Assembly (NCBI GenBank): GCA_963788205.1
Contig: CAWBGG010000002.1
Span: 1,273,628-1,337,627 of the forward strand
Length of the DNA: 64,000 bases
From: CAVVMA01 sp963788205
GTDB taxonomy: Bacteria; Desulfobacterota; Binatia; Binatales; Binataceae
Direction of reading: 5' to 3'
This document shows, piece after piece, positions 20,349 to 27,349 of the stretch. Position 1 is the first letter of the stretch. Each line of letters opens with the position of its first letter. The position numbers were made by a program, and so were the translations under genes. Under the pieces are notes generated by a model that worked only from the letters and a program-made list of their open reading frames with translations, had not been told where the DNA came from and did not search any database.

Positions 20349-20384
20349 AAAGGCCCCACGGGAAACCGTGGGGCCTTTCGATTT
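20349..20384 (+). terminator. Rho-independent terminator after rpmA
   Basis: A perfect 13-bp stem (AAAGGCCCCACGG at 20349-20361, CCGTGGGGCCTTT at 20366-20378) closed by a GAAA tetraloop and followed by a T-containing tract (TTTCGATTTT). It separates rplU-rpmA from the LLM gene. Confidence 0.92.
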
Positions 20385-20424
20385 TCGGGCCACCGCTTCC
20401 ACGTCAATTGAAGGAGTAAACCAT

Positions 20425-21453
20425 ATGCGTCTGGGACTGAATGCCGGATACTTCGGCGGAGCTGGGTCGCTGAACCTCGAACCGATTATCGAAGCCGATA
20501 AGCTCGGCTTCGATTCAGTGTGGACCGCCGAAGCCTACGGTTCCGACGCGATCTCGCCGCTGGCCTGGATCGGCGCCCGGACCAGCAAGATTCGCCTCGG
20601 CACCGCGATCATGCAGATGCCGGCGCGGACGCCCGCGATGACCGCCATGACCGCGATGACGATGGACGCGCTCTCGGGCGGCCGCTTCATTTTGGGAATC
20701 GGTCCGTCGGGTCCGCAGGTGGTCGAAGGATGGCACGGGATGCCCTACGGCAAGCCGCTCCAGCGCACCCGCGAGTACATCCAGATCGTTCGCAAGATCC
20801 TCGCGCGCGAGCTGCCGGTCGAGCATCACGGCCAGGAATACAACATCCCCTACAACGGGCCGGGCGCGACCGGACTGGGCAAGCCGCTCAAGAGTATCCT
20901 GCACGGCCGCGCCGACATGCCGATTTACACCGCGTCGATAAGCCCCAAGGGAATCGCGCTCAGCGCCGAGATCGCCGACGGCCTGATTCCGGTCTGGATG
21001 AGCCCCGAGCGCTACGATTTGTACCGGTCCGGTCTGGAGCAGGGTTTCGCCAAGTCGGGCGTGGCCGGCAAGGCCGCGAAATTCGACGTGGCGCCGTTCG
21101 TCACCTGTGTCGTCGGCAGCGATCTCGAAAAATGCCGGATGCCGGTGAAGGGGATGCTCGCGCTGTATATCGGCGGGATGGGCGCGCGCAGCAAGAATTT
21201 CTACAACGACTACACCCGTAGGCTCGGCTACGAAGACGCCGCGATCAAAATCCAGGACCTCTACTTGAGCGGCAAGAAGGCCGAGGCGATGGCGCTGGTG
21301 CCCGACAAGCTCATCGACGAGGTCGCGCTGCTGGGCTCTCGCGAGCGAATCGCCGATCGGTTGCAGGCCTGGAAGGCATCGCCGATCAAGACCATGCTCA
21401 TCGGCACCAGCCAAATCGAGGCCATCCGCCTGCTAGCGGAGTTGTGCCTGTAG
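20425..21453 (+). CDS. LLM-class F420-dependent oxidoreductase
   Basis: A second luciferase-like oxidoreductase, 342 residues, from MRLGLNAGYFGG. Conserved segments are EADKLGFDSVWTAEAYGSDA, IRLGTAIMQMPARTPAMTAM, LSGGRFILGIGPSGPQVVEGW and a C-terminal AEALAL-type helix with KASPIKTMLIG. GPSGPQVVEGWHG is typical of the F420-dependent glucose-6-phosphate dehydrogenase/FGD-like subgroup often annotated in actinobacteria and Binatota. AGGAG is eight bases before the ATG. It lies between rpmA and obgE, which are normally adjacent. Confidence 0.9.
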   Translation: MRLGLNAGYFGGAGSLNLEPIIEADKLGFDSVWTAEAYGSDAISPLAWIGARTSKIRLGTAIMQMPARTPAMTAMTAMTMDALSGGRFILGIGPSGPQVVEGWHGMPYGKPLQRTREYIQIVRKILARELPVEHHGQEYNIPYNGPGATGLGKPLKSILHGRADMPIYTASISPKGIALSAEIADGLIPVWMSPERYDLYRSGLEQGFAKSGVAGKAAKFDVAPFVTCVVGSDLEKCRMPVKGMLALYIGGMGARSKNFYNDYTRRLGYEDAAIKIQDLYLSGKKAEAMALVPDKLIDEVALLGSRERIADRLQAWKASPIKTMLIGTSQIEAIRLLAELCL

Positions 21454-21487
21454 ACGCGAAGGGGCTGGCGAAACCCTCAGCTATCCT

Positions 21488-21552
21488 GATCCGGAAGTAG
21501 GACCGGCGTCCCGCCGGTCTGGGCTGGCGGGACGCCGGCCCTACTTCGGATC
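21488..21552. repeat. Palindromic element B, copy 1
   Basis: A 65-base near-perfect palindrome: GAAGTAGGACCGGCGTCCCG on the left and its complement on the right around a short centre (CTGGGCT). The same arm sequence recurs at 44097-44166 but in the opposite arrangement of the two arms. Its position between two same-strand genes would make a stable hairpin in mRNA. Confidence 0.85.
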
Positions 21553-21616
21553 GGGAGAGATCGCGAGCGCGGGTCCGGGTTGCCTCAGGCAGACCCAAAG
21601 CCGCTATCCAACTCGC

Positions 21617-21622
21617 TATAAT
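21617..21622 (+). promoter_or_regulatory. Candidate -10 box (TATAAT) for obgE
   Basis: A perfect TATAAT sits 12 bases before the obgE ATG. There is no convincing -35 at 16-18 bases upstream, and the leader would be very short, so this is only a candidate. Confidence 0.35.
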
Positions 21623-21634
21623 CACTCCACGACG

Positions 21635-22651
21635 ATGCGTTTCATCGACGAAGCTAAAGTCTACGTGCACGCCGGCAAGGGCGGCGATGGCGCGGTCGCG
21701 TTCCTGCGCGAAAAGTATCGGCCCTTCGGCGGTCCCGCTGGCGGCGACGGCGGCCGCGGCGGCGACGTAATCTTCGAAGTCAATGAAGGCATGTCGACGC
21801 TGCTGGACTTCAAGTACCAGCCGCGGCTGATCGCGCGCGACGGCGAGCCCGGCCGGGGCAAGGATCAGAACGGCCACGCCGGCGACGACCTGGTGGTCCG
21901 GGTGCCCGCCGGCACGATGGTCTTCGATGAGGACGCCGGCGGCGCGATGCTCGCCGACCTGGTGACGCCCGCCCAGCGCGCGGTGATCGCGCACGGCGGC
22001 GCCGGCGGCCGCGGCAATATGCATTTCGCCACTTCGACCCGGCGCGCCCCGCGTATCGCGACTCCCGGCGGCAGCGGTGAGCAGCGCACCGTGCGCCTGG
22101 AGCTGCGCCTGGTCGCGGAGGCGGGTCTGGTCGGGCTGCCCAACGCCGGCAAGTCGACGCTGCTGGCCGCGATGAGCGCGGCGCGTCCCAAAATTGCGCC
22201 CTACCCTTTCACCACGCTGACGCCCAATATCGGCCGTGTGTTCGTCTCTGACGCGGACAGCTTCACCGTCGCCGACATTCCCGGCTTGATCGAAGGAGCC
22301 CATCTCGGCCACGGACTCGGCGTGCGTTTTTTGCGCCATCTTTCGCGCACGCGCGTGCTGGTCTTCGTGATCGATCTGACCGGCGAGCCCGAGCACGATT
22401 TCGCCACCGTGCGCGGTGAGATCGAAGCCTTTGACCCCGCGATGCTCACGCGGCCGTCGCTGGTGGCGCTCAACAAGATCGATCTCGTAGCGCCCGAGCA
22501 GGCCGCGCTCGCTGCGCAGGCGATGCGCGCCCGCACGGGGATGGAGGTCTTCCCGATCGCGGCACAAGGCGGCGAGGGGCTGCCGCCGTTGATCGCGGCC
22601 ATCGCGCAGCGCCTGAGCGCGCTCGAACAGCCGGCGCCATGTCCCAGCTGA
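21635..22651 (+). CDS. obgE: GTPase ObgE/CgtA
   Basis: Ribosome-associated GTPase for 50S assembly. It has a glycine-rich OBG domain (residues 1-157, with AGKGGDGAVAFLREK, GGDGGRGGDVIF) and a G domain with GLPNAGKST (G1), PYPFTTLTPN (G2), DIPGLIEGA (G3) and NKIDL (G4). The product is 338 residues, with no long C-terminal OCT domain. Its end overlaps the proB start by 13 bases, so obgE-proB are coupled. Confidence 0.97.
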   Translation: MRFIDEAKVYVHAGKGGDGAVAFLREKYRPFGGPAGGDGGRGGDVIFEVNEGMSTLLDFKYQPRLIARDGEPGRGKDQNGHAGDDLVVRVPAGTMVFDEDAGGAMLADLVTPAQRAVIAHGGAGGRGNMHFATSTRRAPRIATPGGSGEQRTVRLELRLVAEAGLVGLPNAGKSTLLAAMSAARPKIAPYPFTTLTPNIGRVFVSDADSFTVADIPGLIEGAHLGHGLGVRFLRHLSRTRVLVFVIDLTGEPEHDFATVRGEIEAFDPAMLTRPSLVALNKIDLVAPEQAALAAQAMRARTGMEVFPIAAQGGEGLPPLIAAIAQRLSALEQPAPCPS

Positions 22652-23787
22652 TCTACAAGCCCGATCTGCTCGCCAAAGTGCGCCGGGTGGTCGTCAAGGT
22701 CGGCAGCGCCGTGCTCTCCGACGCCGGCGGCCTTCGCACCGAGGTGATCGAGGAGATCGCCGCGCAGGTCGATACGCTCACGCGCGACGGGCGCGAAGTC
22801 GTGCTGGTGACCTCGGGCGCAGTCGCCGCCGGACGCGCGCTGCTCGCGCTCAACCGGCGCGGCGCGCCGATCGCAACTCGGCAGGCCGAAGCCGCGGCCG
22901 GGCAGATCGAGCTGATGGCGACCTGGGCGAGACATTTCGCCGCGCGCGGACGGATCGTCGCGCAAATTTTGCTGACCCATCAGGATTTGGCCGAGCGCAC
23001 GCGCCGCCTCAACGCGCGGCAGACTATTGCCACGCTGCTGGGCGCCGGCGCTATCCCGATCGTCAATGAAAACGACACAGTCGCGGTGGAGGAAATTCGT
23101 CTGGGCGACAACGACGTGCTTTCCTCGCTGGTCGCCACCCTCACGCAGGCCGGCCTGCTGGTTATCCTGAGCGACGTGGCCGGGGTGCTCACCGGCGACC
23201 CGCGCAAGCGGCCCGACGCACGGCTCATTCCGCTGATCGCCGATCCCGAAGCCGAGATGCAGGGCCTGGTGGCCGAGAGCCCCGGTCCGCTCGGCAGCGG
23301 CGGGATGGCCACCAAGCTCAAGGCGGCGCGGCAAGCCGCGCGGGCCGGGATCGCCGTGATGATCGCGCCCGGCCGCGAGCCCGGCGTGCTGCTCGCCGCG
23401 CTCGATCCGGCGCGCGAGTGCGGCACGCTGATTCTGCCGGGACGCGCGCGGATGAAGGGCCGCAAGCACTGGATCGCCTTCGCCTTGCGCCCCGCCGGTG
23501 CGCTGGAGCTCGACCGCGGCGCGGCCGAAGCGTTGCGCGCCAGGGGCAAGAGCCTGCTCGCCTCGGGCATCCGCGGCGTGCAGGGCGATTTCGCCAGCGG
23601 CGCCTGCGTCAGCCTGCTCGATCAAGACGGCGTCGAATTTGGCCGCGGATTAGTAAATTATCCCGCCTCTGATGTGCTAAAAGTCAGGGGGCGGCATTCG
23701 TACGAGATTCCCCGGCTGCTCGGCTACAAGGTGGCCGACGAAATAGTGCATCGCGACAACTTCGCGCTGCTCAAAGATTTGGCGTGA
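22639..23787 (+). CDS. proB: Glutamate 5-kinase
   Basis: First step of proline synthesis, phosphorylating glutamate. The amino-acid kinase domain (VVVKVGSAVLSD; VTSGAVAAGR; NENDTVAVEEI; GDNDVLSSLVA; GTGGM-like GSGGMATKLKAA) is followed by a PUA domain (about residues 275-370). Length 382 is normal for the two-domain form. It is 13 bases before proA. Confidence 0.97.
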   Translation: MSQLIYKPDLLAKVRRVVVKVGSAVLSDAGGLRTEVIEEIAAQVDTLTRDGREVVLVTSGAVAAGRALLALNRRGAPIATRQAEAAAGQIELMATWARHFAARGRIVAQILLTHQDLAERTRRLNARQTIATLLGAGAIPIVNENDTVAVEEIRLGDNDVLSSLVATLTQAGLLVILSDVAGVLTGDPRKRPDARLIPLIADPEAEMQGLVAESPGPLGSGGMATKLKAARQAARAGIAVMIAPGREPGVLLAALDPARECGTLILPGRARMKGRKHWIAFALRPAGALELDRGAAEALRARGKSLLASGIRGVQGDFASGACVSLLDQDGVEFGRGLVNYPASDVLKVRGRHSYEIPRLLGYKVADEIVHRDNFALLKDLA

Positions 23788-23800
23788 TCTAGGACTTGGC

Positions 23801-25066
23801 GTGAAAGCTGAAATGGCGCTCGAAACGGAAATCCTCGAACGGCTCTCGGCCACGCGCGCCGCCGCGGCCCGACTCGCGTTGTGCTCGACGGCGGACAAAA
23901 ACCGCACGCTCGCCGAGTTGGCGCGATCGATTCGCCAATCGACCGCCGGAATTCTTGCCGCCAATCGCACCGATCTCGATCGCGCGCAGTCCGCCGGGAT
24001 GACCGGCGCGCTGCTCGATCGCCTGACGCTCACCGGCGATCGCATCGAAGCGATGGCGCGTGGGGTCGAGGAAGTCGCCGCGCTGCCCGACCCGGTCGGC
24101 GAAGTGATCGCGCGCTGGCAGCGGCCCAACGGGCTGGAGATTTCGCAAGTGCGCGTGCCGATCGGAGTGATCGCGATCATCTACGAGTCGCGGCCTAACG
24201 TCACTGTCGACGCCGGCGTGCTGCTGCTCAAGTCGGGCAATGCGGTCGTGCTGCGCGGCGGCAAGGAAGCGCTCTCGACCAACGGGTTTCTGGCGGGACT
24301 GATCACCGCCGCATTGGAGCGGACCGGTATCCCTCCCGCGGCGGTGATATTCGTGAACAATCCCGACCGCGACGTGATTGCGGTGCTGAAGCGCCATCCC
24401 GAGGCGGTCGATCTGATCATCCCGCGCGGCGGCAAGGCGCTCAAAGAGGCGCTGGCCGACTCGGCGGTGCCGCTGCTGCCCCACTTCGACGGCATCTGCC
24501 ACACCTACGTCGATCGCGCGGCCGACCTCGCGATGGCCGAGGAGATTTGCACGAACGCCAAGTGCAGGCGGCCTTCGGTGTGCAACGCGATGGAAAACCT
24601 GCTGGTGCACGCGGCGGTCGCGGAGCGATTCATCCCCCGCCTCGCGGCGCGCCTGGAGCGCGCCGGCGTCGAGCTGCGCGGATGTCCCCGTACTTGCGCG
24701 ATTGTGCCGAACGCGAAGCGCGCGACCGACGCCGACTGGGATGCCGAGTACCTCGACCTGATATTGTCGATCAAGGTGGTCGATTCGCTCGACGAAGCGC
24801 TCGCGTTCATCGCGCGGCATGGATCGAAGCTGGCCGACGCGATCGTGACCGGCGACCCGCAGGCGGCGGCGCGTTTCGAGCGCGAAGTCGATTCCGCCAC
24901 CGTCTACGTCAACGCCTCGACCAGCTTCACCGACGGTTTCGAGTTCGGCTTTGGCGCCGAGACCGGCATCTCGACCAACCGTTTACACGCGCGCGGACCG
25001 ATGGGCCTGCGCGAGCTGACGACCTACAAGTACCTGATCCACGGCCGCGGCCAGGTACGCACCTGA
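23801..25066 (+). CDS. proA: Gamma-glutamyl phosphate reductase
   Basis: Second enzyme of proline synthesis, NADPH-dependent. An aldehyde-dehydrogenase-fold protein of 421 residues. VPIGVIAIIYESRPNVT, GNAVVLRGGKEA, ICTNAKCRRPSVCNAMEN (catalytic-cysteine region) and FGAETGISTNRLHARGPMGL are diagnostic. The GTG at 23801 is used here; an in-frame ATG at 23813 is possible. It is part of the obgE-proB-proA-nadD-rsfS run. Confidence 0.97.
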   Translation: MKAEMALETEILERLSATRAAAARLALCSTADKNRTLAELARSIRQSTAGILAANRTDLDRAQSAGMTGALLDRLTLTGDRIEAMARGVEEVAALPDPVGEVIARWQRPNGLEISQVRVPIGVIAIIYESRPNVTVDAGVLLLKSGNAVVLRGGKEALSTNGFLAGLITAALERTGIPPAAVIFVNNPDRDVIAVLKRHPEAVDLIIPRGGKALKEALADSAVPLLPHFDGICHTYVDRAADLAMAEEICTNAKCRRPSVCNAMENLLVHAAVAERFIPRLAARLERAGVELRGCPRTCAIVPNAKRATDADWDAEYLDLILSIKVVDSLDEALAFIARHGSKLADAIVTGDPQAAARFEREVDSATVYVNASTSFTDGFEFGFGAETGISTNRLHARGPMGLRELTTYKYLIHGRGQVRT

Positions 25067-25081
25067 CGGGCGGAACTGACG

Positions 25082-25720
25082 ATGCGGGTCGGGATTTTCG
25101 GCGGCAGCTTCAATCCGGTCCACTTTGGCCATCTGCGCGCCGCCGAGGAGGTCCGCGAGGCGCTCTCCCTCGACCTGGTCTACTTCGTGCCCGCCGCCTC
25201 GCCGCCCCATAAGGCGCAAGGCGATCTCGCCCCGGCGGAGCATCGCCTGGCGATGACCCGGCTGGCGACCAAGGGCAATCGCCACTTCATGGTCTCCGAG
25301 GTCGAAGTGCGGCGCATCGGCCGATCCTACACGGTTGACACGGTGCGCTACTTTTTGTCCACGCTGCGCGCGCCCTCCACGGTGCTCCTGATGATGGGGT
25401 CCGATCAATTCGCCGAGCTCGAGACCTGGAAGGATTGCGACGAGCTGACCGGGCTGTGCAGCCTGGTCGTGCATTCGCGATTGCCCGAGGGCGAACCCGG
25501 CCCGCCGCGTGTTTCGCTTGCCGCCCTGAAACGGTTTGGCTACAGTAATAGCGACGATCATTACGTGCATCCGAGCGGGCAAACTCTTTCGTTCGTCGAC
25601 ACCACCATCTTTCCCATCTCCGCGACTATCATCCGGCAGAAGCTCCAGAAGGGGCGCTCCGTGCGCTACCTGTTGCCCGGTGACGTCGCGGACTACATCG
25701 AGCGGCATCAGCTCTACTGA
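25082..25720 (+). CDS. nadD: Nicotinate-nucleotide adenylyltransferase
   Basis: NaMN + ATP to deamido-NAD in NAD synthesis. It starts MRVGIFGGSFNPVHFGHLR with the (H/T)IGH-type nucleotidyl-transferase motif, has FVPAASPPHKA and ends with ISATIIRQKLQKGRSVRYLLP, the ISSTxIR motif. 212 residues. It is 15 bases after proA. Confidence 0.97.
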   Translation: MRVGIFGGSFNPVHFGHLRAAEEVREALSLDLVYFVPAASPPHKAQGDLAPAEHRLAMTRLATKGNRHFMVSEVEVRRIGRSYTVDTVRYFLSTLRAPSTVLLMMGSDQFAELETWKDCDELTGLCSLVVHSRLPEGEPGPPRVSLAALKRFGYSNSDDHYVHPSGQTLSFVDTTIFPISATIIRQKLQKGRSVRYLLPGDVADYIERHQLY

Positions 25721-25742
25721 CGGATCAGACGCAAGCTTCCGA

Positions 25743-26132
25743 GTGACTTCGCTGAACAAGGCCATGGCCGCGGTCGAGGCGGCGCTCGAAAAGAAAGCCT
25801 ATGATCTGGTCGTGCTGCAAGCGCCGCATCTGGACTCGATCGCCGACTACTTTCTGATCGCCACCGGCCGCTCCGACGTGCAGGTCCAGGCGATCGCGCG
25901 CGGCATCGAGGAGCGGATGGGCCGTGAGGCGAGCCGCGCGCTGTCGGTCGAGGGCTTCCATCACGGCCATTGGGTGGTGCTCGATTTCGACGACGTGGTG
26001 GCGCACATTTTTTTCGAGCCGATGCGCGATTTCTACCGGCTCGAAACCAACTGGACCGACGCCCGCGCCGTGCCCCTGCCCGAGCCGCTACGCTCGCAAG
26101 CCGACGGCCTCAAGCTGCACGCCACTGGCTGA
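25743..26132 (+). CDS. rsfS: Ribosomal silencing factor RsfS
   Basis: Binds L14 and blocks subunit joining in starvation. From the GTG at 25743 (VTSLNKAMAAVEAAL) it is 129 residues. AYDLVVLQAP, DYFLIATGRSDVQVQAIA and HGHWVVLDFDDVVAHIFFEPMR are the family core. Longer in-frame starts would lie inside nadD. It is 22 bases after nadD and closes the housekeeping run; rlmH, which often follows, is absent. Confidence 0.93.
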   Translation: MTSLNKAMAAVEAALEKKAYDLVVLQAPHLDSIADYFLIATGRSDVQVQAIARGIEERMGREASRALSVEGFHHGHWVVLDFDDVVAHIFFEPMRDFYRLETNWTDARAVPLPEPLRSQADGLKLHATG

Positions 26133-26610
26133 AGAAACCTCAGCACACCCTCCCCAGGCCGTGAGGCGCGCAGAAAGAGACTGACCAGGCCAACCTGGGT
26201 TCGCGCCGCTTTCGGGACACATGCCTACTTCGGGCATACGTAGCTACTCCCAGCAGGTGTACACCCCGGCAGGGGCGTCCTGGATAGTCACATGGCGCCG
26301 GCCGGAGAGAGGTTGAGCCAAAACCGCACTGGAGCCTTGCAGACGGAGACCGCCCGATCTATATGGGTGGTTGAGATCAGAGACTCAAGACGAAAATTCC
26401 GATTGAGACCGTCAATCTGGGGAGACAATCGGGGATGCCTTTACCCTCCAGCTAGAAAACCACTTGTTGTGGTGCGCCCTCGGGGCTCAATCTGACCGTC
26501 GCTCGCGTTGTATTGAAAAGCCGAAGGTGGTCCAGGCTTGTTCGGGAAGAGGCTCGTGGCAATTCGGACTAAGGATTGTGTCGTGACTCTCACGGAAAAA
26601 GGAGAAACTC
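26133..26610. other. Intergenic stretch between core run and accessory operon
   Basis: About 480 bases without a supportable gene. Base use is visibly more mixed than in the flanking genes, with short A/T runs. It ends in a strong ribosome site (AAGGAG) for the YbjQ-like gene. I found no hairpin with a T tract, tRNA-like end or integrase remnant. It probably holds the promoter of the following operon, but no clear -35/-10 pair stands out. Confidence 0.5.
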
Positions 26611-26907
26611 ATGCTGGTCGCCGCCGGAAACATTAACCGGGATTACGACGTGTTGGGAGTTGTCCACGTAGCGGTCAGCCGTACGCTTGAAGGCGCCGGA
26701 TGCTTAAAAGCCGGCGGTCTACCGACGCAAGCAGCCTATGAAGCTGCGAGTCAGGCCCTGGCGCAAGCCGCCACTGCTTCGGGTGGCGATGGCGTTATCC
26801 ATGTGTCGTTCGATTACAGAATGGCGACGACAGTCGGGTGTGGCAATGCTGGCCAAAAACCTGTTTTTGAAGTGTATGGCTGGGGAACGGCGATAAAATT
26901 GAAGTAA
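26611..26907 (+). CDS. YbjQ-like (UPF0145, heavy-metal-binding domain) protein
   Basis: A 98-residue protein with the YbjQ pattern: an N-terminal VLGVVHVAVSRTL strand region, a helix rich in Ala/Gln (AAYEAASQALAQAAT), then GGDGVIHVSFDYRMATT and a final strand VFEVYGWGTAIKL. YbjQ proteins form small beta-rich oligomers; the metal-binding name is not proven in general. The AAGGAG six to seven bases upstream marks the start. The gap to the next gene is 8 bases, so it is the first gene of the 26.6-33.0 kb operon. Confidence 0.7.
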   Translation: MLVAAGNINRDYDVLGVVHVAVSRTLEGAGCLKAGGLPTQAAYEAASQALAQAATASGGDGVIHVSFDYRMATTVGCGNAGQKPVFEVYGWGTAIKLK

Positions 26908-26915
26908 CGGCCGTC

Positions 26916-27332
26916 GTGAGTATCGCGCGTATTTGCACGGCCCTCGTTCGCTTCGCTGATGATCATGGGGGCATCCCTTCTCGCTGCGAAGCGCCAGCCG
27001 CGAGCGTGGCGATAGCTCTTATCGGGTTTTACCGACTCGTGTTGTCGCGTTTTCATCGACGGACGTGTCTTTTTCTGCCCTCGTGTTCAAGCCGCGGAAT
27101 CACGGCCTTGCGAGAGCTCGGTTGGACGCGCGGAATAGCCATGATTCGCGCTCAATTGGATCGGTGCGGCGGCGATTACACACTGCTGGTGTCGACGGCG
27201 GGTCAGGTAACACTGTTGACCGGAGATGGAGAGCGCTTCGCGGAAGCCGAGATCTCTCCTACGATTATACCGCGCTCCAGCACGGGGTTGACGATGCGGC
27301 CGCTTCGATCAGAAAGCATGAGACCGGTATGA
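26916..27332 (+). CDS. YidD-like membrane-insertion-factor domain protein
   Basis: A 138-residue protein, GTG start. The central part IALIGFYRLVLSRFHRR, CLFLPSCSSRGITALRELG and GIAMIRAQLDRCGG matches the YidD core: an amphipathic helix, C-x-F-x-P-[ST]-C-S with two cysteines, and a helix ending in R-C. YidD aids YidC-dependent insertion of membrane proteins. Here it has extra N- and C-terminal segments and is not beside rnpA/yidC, so it is a divergent paralogue. It begins 8 bases after the YbjQ-like gene and ends 17 bases before the TIR gene. Confidence 0.68.
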   Translation: MSIARICTALVRFADDHGGIPSRCEAPAASVAIALIGFYRLVLSRFHRRTCLFLPSCSSRGITALRELGWTRGIAMIRAQLDRCGGDYTLLVSTAGQVTLLTGDGERFAEAEISPTIIPRSSTGLTMRPLRSESMRPV

Positions 27333-27349
27333 CATAGGTCTGGTGTGCG

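Noticed and set aside
22201..23625. Long minus-strand frame (474 codons) opposite obgE/proB
   Set aside because: A GC-rich antisense shadow of two certain housekeeping genes, with low-complexity Arg/Gly/Ala composition.
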